Shown: one piece after another, positions 1-8,284 of the stretch
Layout: every line of letters starts with the position of its first letter
Position numbering within the stretch: position 1 is the stretch's first letter
Source of the DNA: an uncultured Desulfobacteraceae bacterium
Lineage (GTDB): Bacteria > Desulfobacterota > Desulfobacteria > Desulfobacterales > Desulfobacteraceae
Assembly: GCA_913041495.1 (NCBI GenBank)
Contig: CAJWHT010000013.1
Coordinates: forward strand, 1 to 53,167
Direction of reading: 5' to 3'
Length of the DNA stretch: 53,167 nucleotides
Program-made: the position numbers and the translations under genes
The notes under the pieces: generated by a model
Told to the model about the DNA's origin: nothing
Database searches by the model: none
The model's input: only the letters and a program-made list of their open reading frames with translations

Positions 1-643
1 AAGCGCCGGTGTTGGCTTCATCCAGGGCCGCCATGGTGGTCACGGTGACTTCACCGCATTTGAGAACCAGGGCAACCATCTCATCCACGGTAAGATCCTT
101 GGTGGTGGAGGCCATGCCGTCAATCATGAAGTCCCAGATTTCTTCTTTTTCAACACCCAAAACGGCCGCATGGTCGGCATAGGCTGCCATCCCCTTGATA
201 CCGAGAATCAAAAGTTCGCGCAGGGATCTGACATCTTCGTTTTCAGTGGCCATGACGCCCACGGTTTCAGCCTTGGCCTGGAAGGTGGCCACATCGTTGG
301 AGTACCAGGTGGCGCTTTCATGGAGATCGGAGCCGATCTTGTCACCGGCGGCATCTGCGATCTGCTTTTTCAATGCCTGTGCCCGGTTGATCCACTGCAC
401 CAGGTTTTCATCGTTAAAGTTGGCGTTGGTGATGGTGGTAAAAAGGGCCTGGCCGATGAAAGCCCCGACATTTCCAGGAATCGTCACCCCGGCATCCCTG
501 GACAACTGGGCCAGCAGGGCGATGCCCTTGAGGTTGAAGATCAGAAGATCCTGAAGGTTGGCAGTGGTATTTTCCTTACCGCACATGCCTTTGACGGTAC
601 ATCCTTCATTCTTGGCTGCTTCCTGACATTGAAAACAAAACAT
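1..643 (-). CDS. hcp: Hybrid cluster protein (hydroxylamine reductase / NO reductase), N-terminal part
   Basis: Reading the minus strand from the ATG at 643 gives a protein that runs off the left edge, so about 214 N-terminal residues are present. It begins MFCFQCQEAAKNEGC and carries Cys at 3, 6, 15 and 21, the C-x2-C-x8-C-x5-C arrangement of the [4Fe-4S] cluster in Hcp of strict anaerobes such as Desulfovibrio; what follows is the usual N-terminal helical domain. Hcp is a cytoplasmic iron-sulfur enzyme that reduces NO or hydroxylamine in nitrosative-stress defence. An AAGGAG ribosome site lies just upstream of the start. The gene is divergent from a Crp/Fnr regulator, and a dyad operator (728-743) sits between them, the classic hcp-hcpR arrangement. 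The hybrid-cluster ligands lie outside the window. Confidence 0.95.
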   Translation of the reverse strand, partial: MFCFQCQEAAKNEGCTVKGMCGKENTTANLQDLLIFNLKGIALLAQLSRDAGVTIPGNVGAFIGQALFTTITNANFNDENLVQWINRAQALKKQIADAAGDKIGSDLHESATWYSNDVATFQAKAETVGVMATENEDVRSLRELLILGIKGMAAYADHAAVLGVEKEEIWDFMIDGMASTTKDLTVDEMVALVLKCGEVTVTTMAALDEANTGA

Positions 644-705
644 TGGACAGTCTCCTTGTTATTGATTGTAACGGACAATTCATCTTTACATCCTGGCATC
701 AACCT

Positions 706-743
706 ACTATAGAAAGGGTCACGGAACCTTGACCTGGATCAAG
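706..743 (-). promoter_or_regulatory. Fnr/HcpR-type operator and -10 element of hcp
   Basis: The dyad CTTGACCTGGATCAAG (728-743) has perfectly complementary outer arms and matches the Fnr-family core TTGAY-N4-ATCAA. On the minus strand TATAGT (706-711) can serve as the hcp -10 element. The dyad centre then lies close to the -35/-41 position used by class II Fnr-type activators. An almost identical dyad precedes the flavodiiron gene at 4772. Which regulator binds is inferred from the adjacent Crp/Fnr gene. Confidence 0.75.
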
Positions 744-823
744 ATGAAAACAAAAGAATTAAATTTTTTGGTTCAGGATGAAAAACTTTATGTCACTTTG
801 AACGGAATAAAGGGTATTTTACC

Positions 824-1510
824 ATTAAACTTTTAAAATCCATACCGCTTTTTTCAGGGCTTTCCGAAGACCAGCTGGAACAGATCTCGGATCTTTCCAA
901 ACACCTGGGTTTCGGCCGGGGAGAGATGATCTTCCAGGAAGGGGACCGGGGCAATGGGTTTTACATCGTGGCAAAGGGTAAGATCAAGGTATTCAAGCTC
1001 TCCTTTGAGGGCAAGGAGCAGATCCTCCACATTTACGGCCCCGGCCATACTTTCGGGGAAGTGCCGGTGTTCGAAGGAAAAAGTTTTCCGGCCTCCGCCA
1101 TGGCCCTGGAAGCCTCAAAGATCCTCTTTATCCCCCGGGATGCCTTTGTTGAACTTCTCACGGCCTCCCCTGCCCTGGCCATGAACATGCTGGCCGATCT
1201 ATCCCGGCGACTCCGGGCATTTACCGTTCAGATCGAAAACTTAAGCCTCAAGGAAGTGCCGGCACGGCTGGCCGCCTACATCCTCACCCTGGCCCGGGAA
1301 GCCGCAGATGATCCGGATGATTTGCCCGACAAAGTCACCCTGCCCATATCCAAGGCTCAGCTGGCAAACCTCATCGGCACCACCCCGGAAACCGTTTCCC
1401 GGATATTCAAAAAAATGGGGGACGCCGGCTTGATAAAAGTCGAGACAAAGGATATTCTGATCCATGACCCGGACGGATTATCCGAACTGTCTGATGCGGG
1501 CCGTCTGTAG
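824..1510 (+). CDS. hcpR: Crp/Fnr-family regulator, HcpR type (apparent ATT start)
   Basis: Cytoplasmic transcription factor with an N-terminal cyclic-nucleotide-binding fold (IPLFSGLSEDQLEQI, then a GEMIFQEGDRGNGFYIVAKG strand pair) and a C-terminal Crp-type winged helix (ISKAQLANLIGTTPETVSRI). It lacks the N-terminal cysteines of Fnr, which suits the haem/NO-responsive HcpR group. The first in-frame ATG (926) would delete the first ~34 residues, including conserved parts of the sensor fold. The frame is open back to a TGA at 779-781 and contains no ATG, GTG or TTG before 926. The only reasonable start is ATT at 824, nine bases after AGGG (811-814). A sequencing indel is the alternative. It is divergent from hcp and probably controls hcp and the flavodiiron gene at 4879. 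Confidence 0.82.
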   Translation: MKLLKSIPLFSGLSEDQLEQISDLSKHLGFGRGEMIFQEGDRGNGFYIVAKGKIKVFKLSFEGKEQILHIYGPGHTFGEVPVFEGKSFPASAMALEASKILFIPRDAFVELLTASPALAMNMLADLSRRLRAFTVQIENLSLKEVPARLAAYILTLAREAADDPDDLPDKVTLPISKAQLANLIGTTPETVSRIFKKMGDAGLIKVETKDILIHDPDGLSELSDAGRL

Positions 1511-1611
1511 CCGGCCGCTTTTATAACCGCAATCTCCCGCACCTGCCGTTTTCCCGCTGATGGCGCCTTTTAGTTGATAACTGCCTCTATATGCATTGAA
1601 TTAAGGTGATG

Positions 1612-2823
1612 ATGACCAAACCACCCAAATACACCATTTTCGGCGAGGACCTGGATCCCGCCGCCATCGATCAGATGGAAAACGCCATGTCCCTGCCCGT
1701 CGCAGTAAAGGGCGCATTGATGCCCGATGCCCACAAGGGGTACGGCCTGCCCATCGGCGGGGTGCTGGCCACGGACAATGCCGTGATCCCCTACGCCGTC
1801 GGGGTGGACATTGCCTGCCGGGTGAAGATGTCCGTTCTGCCCCTGCCCTTTGACCGGTTTGATGACCTGCGGGGAGAACTGAAACAGACCCTGGAGGAAC
1901 AGACCCGGTTCGGCTACGGCAGAGCGTTCAAACGGCCAAAGGATCATGCTGTCATGGACCGGGACTGGGGATTCTGCCCCACGGTGAAAGGTCTCAAGGA
2001 CAAGGCATGGAAGCAGCTTGGCACCAGCGGCTCCGGCAACCACTTTGCCGAATTCGGCTGCCTGACCTGTGATACGAAGGCCCTGGGACTTACGCCCGGG
2101 GACTATATTGCCCTGCTCACCCATTCCGGCTCCAGGGGCACCGGTGCCGCCATTGCCAAGCATTATTCCACCCTGGCCCAGAAGCTGTGCACAAAGCTGC
2201 CCAAGCACCTGAAACATCTGGCCTGGCTTGCCATGGAAAGGGCCGAAGGACAGGAGTACTTCAGGGCCATGACATTGATGGGGGAATACTCGGCTGCCAA
2301 CCACGATATCATTCACGAATCCGTCCTGGAGGCCATCGGGGAGCGTCCTGTTATCACCGTGGAAAATCACCACAATTTTGCCTTCCGGGAAAAAATAGGG
2401 CTCAGGGAAGTCATCGTCCACCGCAAAGGGGCGGTTCCGGCGGCCCCAGGCACCCTGGGAATCATCCCCGGCTCCATGGCCGATCCCACCTACGTGGTCC
2501 GTGGTCTTGGAAATCCCGAATCCATCAACTCCTCCGCCCACGGCGCAGGACGGGTAATGAGCCGGACGGCGGCCTTCAATACCTTCACGTCCAAAGACCT
2601 GATCGACATCCTCACAAAAAGGGGGGTCACCCTCATTTCTGCTGGACTTGACGAGATACCCATGGCATATAAAAATATTGATGCGGTCATGTCCCAGCAA
2701 AAGGGTCTTGTTGAGACGCTGGCCCGGTTTGAGCCGAAACTTGTGAAAATGGCGCCGCCTGAGTCCAGAAGCGGCCGGTCCGGCAAGCGCCGGCGCAAAA
2801 AAAAGAAACATCGAAATCGTTGA
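1612..2823 (+). CDS. rtcB: RtcB-family RNA ligase
   Basis: About 403 residues with the RtcB landmarks in order: MPDAHKGYGLPIGGV, VGVDIACRV, GTSGSGNHF, HSGSRGTG, ENHHNFA, HRKGA, GIIPGSM and SSAHGAGRVMSR, the last containing the histidine that RtcB guanylates. RtcB is a Mn2+/GTP-dependent ligase that joins 3'-phosphate and 5'-OH RNA ends in tRNA or RNA repair. It is shorter than typical archaeal and E. coli forms and ends in a lysine/arginine-rich tail (residues ~392-403). GTG-ATG-ATG codons lie at 1606-1614. I chose the last ATG because AAGG at 1603-1606 is then five bases away; 1609 is equally possible. No archease or RtcA gene is nearby. The 95-base gap after the regulator is short, but co-transcription is only a guess. 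Confidence 0.92.
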   Translation: MTKPPKYTIFGEDLDPAAIDQMENAMSLPVAVKGALMPDAHKGYGLPIGGVLATDNAVIPYAVGVDIACRVKMSVLPLPFDRFDDLRGELKQTLEEQTRFGYGRAFKRPKDHAVMDRDWGFCPTVKGLKDKAWKQLGTSGSGNHFAEFGCLTCDTKALGLTPGDYIALLTHSGSRGTGAAIAKHYSTLAQKLCTKLPKHLKHLAWLAMERAEGQEYFRAMTLMGEYSAANHDIIHESVLEAIGERPVITVENHHNFAFREKIGLREVIVHRKGAVPAAPGTLGIIPGSMADPTYVVRGLGNPESINSSAHGAGRVMSRTAAFNTFTSKDLIDILTKRGVTLISAGLDEIPMAYKNIDAVMSQQKGLVETLARFEPKLVKMAPPESRSGRSGKRRRKKKKHRNR

Positions 2824-2911
2824 GGGCACCTCTAACAATCTCACTAGTGGTGCCGTTAAGTTTTTTCAACCCCCTAACAGTTCTAATTTTAGCCAAGGAG
2901 GATATATTATT

Positions 2912-4639
2912 ATGGGGAAATTATTGAGGATTAATACCAAGGAGTTAACCTACACCTTTGAAGAGGTACCCGAAGCCTATGCGGGTCTCGGCGGCCGTGC
3001 CCTCACCTCAAAGATGATCCTGGATGAAGTGCCTGCCACCTGCCATCCCTTAGGAAAAAACAACAAGCTGATTTTCGCCCCGGGCATCATGGCAGGGTCT
3101 CCTGCTGCAGATTCCGGACGGCTTTCCGCAGGCGCCAAAAGCCCCCTTACCGGCGGCATCAAAGAGAGTAACGCAGGCGGACTTGTCTCCCAGAAGCTTG
3201 CCAAGCTGGGTATCCAGGCCGTTGTCCTGGAAGACAAGCCCGAAGGCGACGACTATGCCATGGTCGTCATCAAAAACGATGGCGTGGAAATCCTGCCGGC
3301 CGGCGATCTGGTGAACAAAGGCAACTACGATGTCATGTCCTCCCTCTGGGACAAGTACGGCAAGAACACAGGATTGCTCACCATCGGCCAGGCCGGTGAG
3401 CAATGCCTCAAAGGCGCCTCCATCCAGCAGGCAGATATGAACGGCAACCCCGGTCGTGCCCACGGCCGCGGCGGCCTCGGCGCCGTTATGGGCTCCAAAA
3501 AAATCAAAGCCATTGTGGTTGACGACAAAGGGGCGGGACGTGTTGAAGTCAAAGACAAAGACGCCTTCAAAACCGCCAACAAGCGCTGGGTGGAAATGCT
3601 TCGCAACCATCCTGTCACCGGCGAAGGCCTGCCGGCCTTAGGTACTGCGGTACTCGTGAACGTTATCAACGAGGCCGGCACCCTGCCCACCCAGAACTTC
3701 AGAAAGGGCCGCTTTGAACATGCCCAGGCTATTTCAGGCGAAACCATGGCTGAAACCATCGAAGCCCGCGGCGGTGTTCCCTCGGAAGCCTGCCATCCGG
3801 GCTGCGTGATCAAGTGCTCCAACGTCTACCACGACAAAGACGGCAAGTACCTGACCTCAGGATTTGAGTACGAAACCATCTGGGCCTTCGGTGCCCACAC
3901 CACCATCAAAGAACTCGACGATATTGCCATGCTGGACCGTCTCTGCGACGACTTCGGCCTGGACACCATTGAAATGGGCGTCACCCTGGGTATTGCCATG
4001 GAAGGCGGCATGATCCCCTGGGGCGACGGCAAGGCTGCCATTGACCTGCTCTCCAAGATCGGCGAATTTGCCCCCGAAGGCAAAATCATCGGCAACGGGG
4101 CGCTTTTCACCGGCGATGCCCTCGGTGTTGACCGTGTGCCCGTGGTTAAGAAACAGGCCCTGCCGGCCTACGATCCCCGTGCCTGTAAGGGTGTCGGCGT
4201 CACCTACGCCACCACCCCCATGGGCGCTGACCACACCGCAGGTTACGGCGTTACCGCCAACATCCTGTCTGTCGGCGGCTCCGTTGATCCCCTGAAAAAA
4301 GAGGGCAACATGGAACTCTCCCAGGGTCTTCAGATCGCCACCGCAGCCATCGACGCGGCCGGCCTCTGCCTCTTTGTGGCCTTTGCCGTTCTGGACAACG
4401 AAGACGGCCTGCCCACCATCTGCGAGATGATCAATGCCCAGTATGGCCTGGCGCTGACCCCGGACGATGTTCTGGAGCTTGGCAAATCCATCCTGAGAAA
4501 CGAGAAGGAATTCAACAAGAAAGCCGGTTTCACCCCTGTGGACGACCAGCTGCCCGAGATGTTCAACGATGATTTCCCGCCCCACAACAGCACCTGGGAT
4601 TTCACCGAAGAAGATCTTCAGAAAACCCTGGATTTCTAA
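2912..4639 (+). CDS. aor: Aldehyde:ferredoxin oxidoreductase family protein (tungsten/molybdenum bis-pterin enzyme)
   Basis: 575 residues matching the AOR family throughout: N-terminal MGKLLRINTKELTYTFEEVP, GLGGRALTSK (~26-34), APGIMAGSP, SGRLSAGAKSPLTGGI and GRGGLGAVMGSKKIKAI. The [4Fe-4S] ligands are C294, C298 and C302 (CHPGCVIKC), with the fourth probably C486 in the DAAGLC motif. The family oxidises aldehydes to acids, or the reverse, with ferredoxin in the cytoplasm; the substrate of this member cannot be read from sequence. AAGGAGG (2894-2900) precedes the ATG. It forms its own unit between rtcB and a strong terminator at 4669. No ferredoxin or pterin-biosynthesis gene adjoins it. Confidence 0.93.
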   Translation: MGKLLRINTKELTYTFEEVPEAYAGLGGRALTSKMILDEVPATCHPLGKNNKLIFAPGIMAGSPAADSGRLSAGAKSPLTGGIKESNAGGLVSQKLAKLGIQAVVLEDKPEGDDYAMVVIKNDGVEILPAGDLVNKGNYDVMSSLWDKYGKNTGLLTIGQAGEQCLKGASIQQADMNGNPGRAHGRGGLGAVMGSKKIKAIVVDDKGAGRVEVKDKDAFKTANKRWVEMLRNHPVTGEGLPALGTAVLVNVINEAGTLPTQNFRKGRFEHAQAISGETMAETIEARGGVPSEACHPGCVIKCSNVYHDKDGKYLTSGFEYETIWAFGAHTTIKELDDIAMLDRLCDDFGLDTIEMGVTLGIAMEGGMIPWGDGKAAIDLLSKIGEFAPEGKIIGNGALFTGDALGVDRVPVVKKQALPAYDPRACKGVGVTYATTPMGADHTAGYGVTANILSVGGSVDPLKKEGNMELSQGLQIATAAIDAAGLCLFVAFAVLDNEDGLPTICEMINAQYGLALTPDDVLELGKSILRNEKEFNKKAGFTPVDDQLPEMFNDDFPPHNSTWDFTEEDLQKTLDF

Positions 4640-4668
4640 TCCGCATTTTTCTGAAGATTTAGCAATTT

Positions 4669-4708
4669 AAACGGCAGGGCGAAATAAAACGATTTCGCCC
4701 TGCCGTTT
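4669..4708 (+). terminator. Rho-independent terminator after the AOR gene
   Basis: Perfect 17-bp inverted repeat: left arm 4669-4685 (AAACGGCAGGGCGAAAT), 6-base loop, right arm 4692-4708, ending in a T-rich tract. It separates the AOR gene from the flavodiiron transcription unit. Confidence 0.92.
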
Positions 4709-4771
4709 TATTGTATGCATGCCGGTAAGGTTCCATCCTCACGTTCACCTTTGAAACGAATTTCCGGATTT

Positions 4772-4787
4772 ATTGACCTGAATCAAT
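4772..4787 (+). promoter_or_regulatory. Fnr/HcpR-type operator upstream of the flavodiiron gene
   Basis: ATTGACCTGAATCAAT is a dyad with the same TTGACCTG-R-ATCAA core as the site in front of hcp (728-743). A possible -10 (TGTAGA, 4808-4813) lies ~31 bases from its centre, consistent with an activator site near -41. Regulation by the neighbouring Crp/Fnr protein is an inference. Confidence 0.75.
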
Positions 4788-4878
4788 GCAGCACCCCGCA
4801 CCTCTTCTGTAGACTTCCCTTAAAAACCCTTATGCGGTATCAAAAAAAACGGGTGGTATAAGCAAAAGAGGAGGCAAC

Positions 4879-6069
4879 ATGAGTTTCACCGTAAAAAATA
4901 ATATTCAATGGGTGGGAAAAATTGACTGGGAATTGAGAAAATTCCACGGAGACGAATACTCCACCCACCGTGGATCATCCTACAACTCCTACCTGATCAG
5001 GGAAGAAAAAACCGCCCTCATCGACACGGTATGGACGCCCTTTGCAAAAGAATATGTGGAAAATCTGAAAAAAACGGTGGATCTTTCCACCATCGATTAT
5101 GTCGTCGCCTGCCACGGGGAAAATGACCACAGCGGAGCGCTTCCCGAATTGATGCGGCAGATTCCCGGCACCCCCATATACTGCACTAAAAACGGAGAAA
5201 AAATCCTCAAGGGCCTGTACCATGAGGACTGGAACTTCAAGATCGTGAAAACCTCCGATACCCTTGATCTTGGAAACGGCCGGACCCTCACCTTTGTGGA
5301 AGCCCCCATGCTCCACTGGCCGGACTCCATGTTCGCCTATCTGAGCGGCGACGAAGTTCTGTTCTCCAACGATGCCTTCGGTCAGCACTATGCCTCGGAG
5401 TTCATGTTCAACGACCGGGTGGACCAGGCCGAACTCTTCCAGGAATGCATGAAGTACTATGCAAACATCCTGACGCCCTTCAGCCCCCTTGTGATCAAGA
5501 AAATAAAAGAAATCCTGGGATTCAACCTGCCCCTGGACATGATCTGCACCAGCCACGGCATCATCTGGCGGGACAGCCCTGCCCAGATCGTTGAAAAATA
5601 CCTGGAATGGGCGGACAGCTACCAGGAAAACCAGATCACGATCCTTTACGACACCATGTGGGACAGCACCCGCATCATGGCCGAACAGATTGCCGGAGGC
5701 ATCAGGCAGGCGGACGACGACGTGACGGTGAAGCTGTTCAACCTGGCCAAGACGGACAAAAACGACGCGGTCACCGAAATTTTCAAGTCCAAAGCCATCC
5801 TGCTGGGGTCATCCACCATCAACAACGGCATCCTGGTTCATGTGGCCTCCCTGCTGGAAGAGATTAAAGGCCTTAAATTCAAAAAGAAATCCGCAGGGGC
5901 TTTCGGCAGTTACGGCTGGAGCGGAGAGGCCGTCAAAATAATGCTGGAACGGCTGGCGGATTCCGGTTTCTCGACCCCTGATCAGGGGCTGCGCCTGACC
6001 TGGGCGCCTGACGACGCCAATATGGCGGCCTGCAGGGACTACGGAAAACGCTTTGTTCAAAATCTTTAA
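4879..6069 (+). CDS. Flavodiiron protein (FprA/ROO-type, O2 or NO reductase)
   Basis: 396-residue A-type flavoprotein: an N-terminal metallo-beta-lactamase-like diiron domain (to ~250) and a C-terminal flavodoxin domain with FMN loop YDTMWDSTR. The diiron ligands are all visible: H79-x-E81-x-D83-H84 (HGENDH), H146 in [10 protein letters not shown]165 in SNDAFGQH, H226 in CTSHG. These positions coincide with those of Desulfovibrio gigas rubredoxin:oxygen oxidoreductase. The enzyme reduces O2 to water or NO to N2O, usually with rubredoxin electrons. AGAGGAGG lies before the ATG. The Fnr/HcpR-like operator at 4772, shared with hcp, points to NO detoxification. No rubredoxin domain is fused and none is adjacent. 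Confidence 0.95.
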   Translation: MSFTVKNNIQWVGKIDWELRKFHGDEYSTHRGSSYNSYLIREEKTALIDTVWTPFAKEYVENLKKTVDLSTIDYVVACHGENDHSGALPELMRQIPGTPIYCTKNGEKILKGLYHEDWNFKIVKTSDTLDLGNGRTLTFVEAPMLHWPDSMFAYLSGDEVLFSNDAFGQHYASEFMFNDRVDQAELFQECMKYYANILTPFSPLVIKKIKEILGFNLPLDMICTSHGIIWRDSPAQIVEKYLEWADSYQENQITILYDTMWDSTRIMAEQIAGGIRQADDDVTVKLFNLAKTDKNDAVTEIFKSKAILLGSSTINNGILVHVASLLEEIKGLKFKKKSAGAFGSYGWSGEAVKIMLERLADSGFSTPDQGLRLTWAPDDANMAACRDYGKRFVQNL

Positions 6070-6219
6070 GGGTGAAGGGCTGCCGGCAACGCATCTACGC
6101 CCTTGAAAACAGCCTTTCAGTCACGGCAGACCTGATGTTAAACGGATATTTTCATTCCGGAAATACTAAAAAAAGTATAAAGTACCCGTTTATATCCTGA
6201 ACAACAACGGAGGCGGACT

Positions 6220-6546
6220 ATGGCAGTTAAACGGGTCTGGCACGGCTGGACAACCCTTGAAAATGCAGACACCTATCAGCAGTTGCTCCACAATGAGGTC
6301 TTCCCCGGAATCGAAGCCAAGAAAATCCCCGGGTACCGGAAAATAGAGCTGCTGCGCCTGGACCATGAAGATGAGGTGGAGTTTATCACCATCATGACCT
6401 TTGATTCCCTGCGGAACGTCATCGACTTCCAGGGAGAGGATTACACCCGGTGCTATGTACCGGATGCGGCACAAAAGGTGCTCAAGCGCTGGGACCAGCG
6501 GTCCTCCCACTATGAAGTCATTGAAACCCGGGAGTACGGCACCTGA
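6220..6546 (+). CDS. Small protein of ABM (antibiotic biosynthesis monooxygenase)-like dimeric alpha/beta-barrel type
   Basis: 108 residues, well expressed to judge by ACGGAGG seven bases before the ATG. The pattern (W.GWTTLENADTYQQLLHNEVFPGI, then IPGYRKIELLRLDHEDEVEFITIMTFDS, then an aromatic-rich C-terminus) fits the ferredoxin-like ABM/Dabb fold seen in many small hypothetical proteins, where H, W and E residues line a small cavity. No substrate can be assigned. It lies 150 bases after the flavodiiron gene and may belong to the same stress block, but there is no recognisable operator of its own. The fold assignment is by pattern and moderately secure; the function is unknown. Confidence 0.7.
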   Translation: MAVKRVWHGWTTLENADTYQQLLHNEVFPGIEAKKIPGYRKIELLRLDHEDEVEFITIMTFDSLRNVIDFQGEDYTRCYVPDAAQKVLKRWDQRSSHYEVIETREYGT

Positions 6547-6561
6547 TCCCTAAAAACGGTT

Positions 6562-6630
6562 TTGTCCTGCCGAAAAAGACAATTGTCCTGTCCGGCAGGA
6601 CAACCCACCTGTCCCGTCCCGCAGGACAGG
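6562..6630 (+). promoter_or_regulatory. Upstream activator dyads for the sigma-54 promoter
   Basis: Two dyads built on the same word lie side by side: TTGTCCTG-N5-CAGGACAA (6583-6603, 8-bp perfect arms) and CCTGTCC-N9-GGACAGG (6608-6630, 7-bp perfect arms). A further TTGTCCTGCCG (6562-6572) can also pair with 6593-6603. They lie about 60-110 bases before the -24 element, the usual place for binding sites of sigma-54 enhancer-binding proteins. The binding protein is not proven; the EBP at 13421 is a candidate. The first palindrome could alternatively end transcription of the 6220 gene, though it has no T-run. Confidence 0.65.
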
Positions 6631-6690
6631 ACAGACTGCCACCCACCCAACCCACTGAAAAATAAACACTTTACCCTCACCCCCACACAT

Positions 6691-6706
6691 TGGCACATCC
6701 ATTGCT
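6691..6706 (+). promoter_or_regulatory. Sigma-54 (-24/-12) promoter of the DASS transporter
   Basis: TGGCACATCCATTGCT matches the sigma-54 consensus TGGCAC-N5-TTGCW exactly at both the GG and GC dinucleotides with correct spacing. It ends 42 bases before the transporter start codon. Confidence 0.88.
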
Positions 6707-6748
6707 AATATTCCCGTCAACACTCACACATAGTAACCGGAGGGATGT

Positions 6749-8284
6749 ATGGACGCTGTCAATGAAAGAAGTTTTCTGCAGAAAGTCGGGCTGGTGCTCG
6801 CACCTTTATTCTTTTTTGCCGTAATGATGCTGGATCTGGACCCGGCCAATCCCCTGGTGACACGGATGGCTGCCGTGGCAGTGATGATGGCCGTGCTCTG
6901 GGTCACCGAAGCCGTACCCCTGGCGGCCACCGCATTGATTCCCGTTATTCTCTTCCCACTTTTGGGGATTATGAAAGGCAAGGCTGCCGCCGGCGTTTAT
7001 TTCAACTCCACCATCTTCCTGTTTATGGGGGGCTTTCTCATCGCCCTGGCCATGGAACGCTGGAACCTGCACAAGCGCATCGCCCTGTTTACGGTAAAGA
7101 CAATCGGCGGCGGCCCTTCCAGGCTGGTGTTCGGTTTCATGGTGGCATCAGCCTTCCTGTCCATGTGGATCTCCAATACGGCCACCGCTGTAATGATGCT
7201 GCCCATCGCCATGTCCATCATCCTGAAGATGGAAGAACAGTTCACAGCCAAGGATACCCATCACTTTTCCCTCTGCCTGCTGCTGGGTATTGCCTACGCC
7301 GCCTCCATGGGCGGTGCCGCCACCCTTGTGGGCACCCCGCCGAACCTGGTGCTGGTAAGGACATTTGAGCAGACCTTCCCCACGGCGTCTCCCATCTCCT
7401 TCGGTGTCTGGATGATGATGGCCCTGCCCCTGGCCGCATCCATGCTGATGGTCATCTGGTTCCTGCTCACCCGGGTCTTCTTCCGGGTGCCCAAACATAT
7501 TACGGTGGATCACTCCATTGTGGAAAAGGAATACAAAGCCCTGGGAAAGCTTTCCGCTGAAGAAAAAATGGTGCTGGTGGTATTTTTCGCCACTGCCGCC
7601 CTCTGGATATTCAGAAAAGACCTTAACCTGGGAGTTATGACCCTTCCGGGATGGGCAGGACTGCTGCCTTTTCCCAAGCTGATCGACGACGGGACCGTGG
7701 CCATTGCCATGGCCGCCCTGTTGTTCTTCCTGCCCACCCGGTCTAAAACCGCCGACTCCGCCGCCATTCTGGATGCATCCGTGTTTTCAAAGCTGCCCTG
7801 GGGCATCATTCTGCTCTTTGGCGGCGGATTTGCCCTGGCCAAAGGGTTTCAGGCTTCCGGACTCTCGGTATTCATCGGTTCCAAACTCAACGTTCTGGAA
7901 GGCGCCAACAATATCTTTATGATTTCAGGTATCTGCACCACCCTGACCTTCCTGACCGAACTGACCTCCAACACGGCCACCACCCAGATGATCCTGCCGA
8001 TCCTGTCTTCCATTGCCGTGGCCATGAAGACCAATCCGCTGATGCTGTTGATCCCTGCCACCCTGTCCGCATCCTGCGCCTTTATGATGCCCGTGGCCAC
8101 CCCGCCCAACGCCATCATCTTCGGCAGCGGCCGGGTCCGGATCTTTGAAATGGTCAAGGCGGGCATATTTATCAACTTCATTGGTGTCTTTGTGATCACC
8201 GGACTGTTCCTCGCCCTGGGAACCTTTGTCTTCTCCATTGACCCCAATGTGATTCCTGAATGGGCTTTGCTGGCCCAAGGGTAG
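6749..8284 (+). CDS. DASS/SLC13-family anion (dicarboxylate or sulfate) symporter
   Basis: 511-residue inner-membrane protein with about 11-13 hydrophobic segments. Both family hairpin signatures are present: SNTATAVMMLPIAMSI in the N-terminal half and TSNTATTQMILPIL in the C-terminal half (SNT motifs that bind Na+ and the substrate carboxylate), followed by the MPVATPPNAIIFGSG signature. Members import succinate, malate, fumarate, citrate, tartrate or sulfate with Na+; the substrate is not decidable here. GGAGG (6740-6744) precedes the ATG. Expression appears to depend on sigma-54 (promoter 6691, dyads 6562-6630). A MITE-like element begins directly after its TAG stop. Confidence 0.93.
   Translation: MDAVNERSFLQKVGLVLAPLFFFAVMMLDLDPANPLVTRMAAVAVMMAVLWVTEAVPLAATALIPVILFPLLGIMKGKAAAGVYFNSTIFLFMGGFLIALAMERWNLHKRIALFTVKTIGGGPSRLVFGFMVASAFLSMWISNTATAVMMLPIAMSIILKMEEQFTAKDTHHFSLCLLLGIAYAASMGGAATLVGTPPNLVLVRTFEQTFPTASPISFGVWMMMALPLAASMLMVIWFLLTRVFFRVPKHITVDHSIVEKEYKALGKLSAEEKMVLVVFFATAALWIFRKDLNLGVMTLPGWAGLLPFPKLIDDGTVAIAMAALLFFLPTRSKTADSAAILDASVFSKLPWGIILLFGGGFALAKGFQASGLSVFIGSKLNVLEGANNIFMISGICTTLTFLTELTSNTATTQMILPILSSIAVAMKTNPLMLLIPATLSASCAFMMPVATPPNAIIFGSGRVRIFEMVKAGIFINFIGVFVITGLFLALGTFVFSIDPNVIPEWALLAQG

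Noticed and set aside
926-1510. ATG 926 as the start of the Crp/Fnr regulator
   Set aside because: It would remove conserved strands of the cyclic-nucleotide-binding fold and has no good ribosome site.
1570-2844. 424-codon open frame opposite rtcB
   Set aside because: It is the antisense of a clear RtcB gene; composition is Gly/His-rich shadow sequence with no motif or ribosome site.
6562-6630. TGTCCTG-rich stretch as a CRISPR or tandem array
   Set aside because: The units are dyads of unequal spacing rather than regular direct repeats, and they sit upstream of a sigma-54 promoter.
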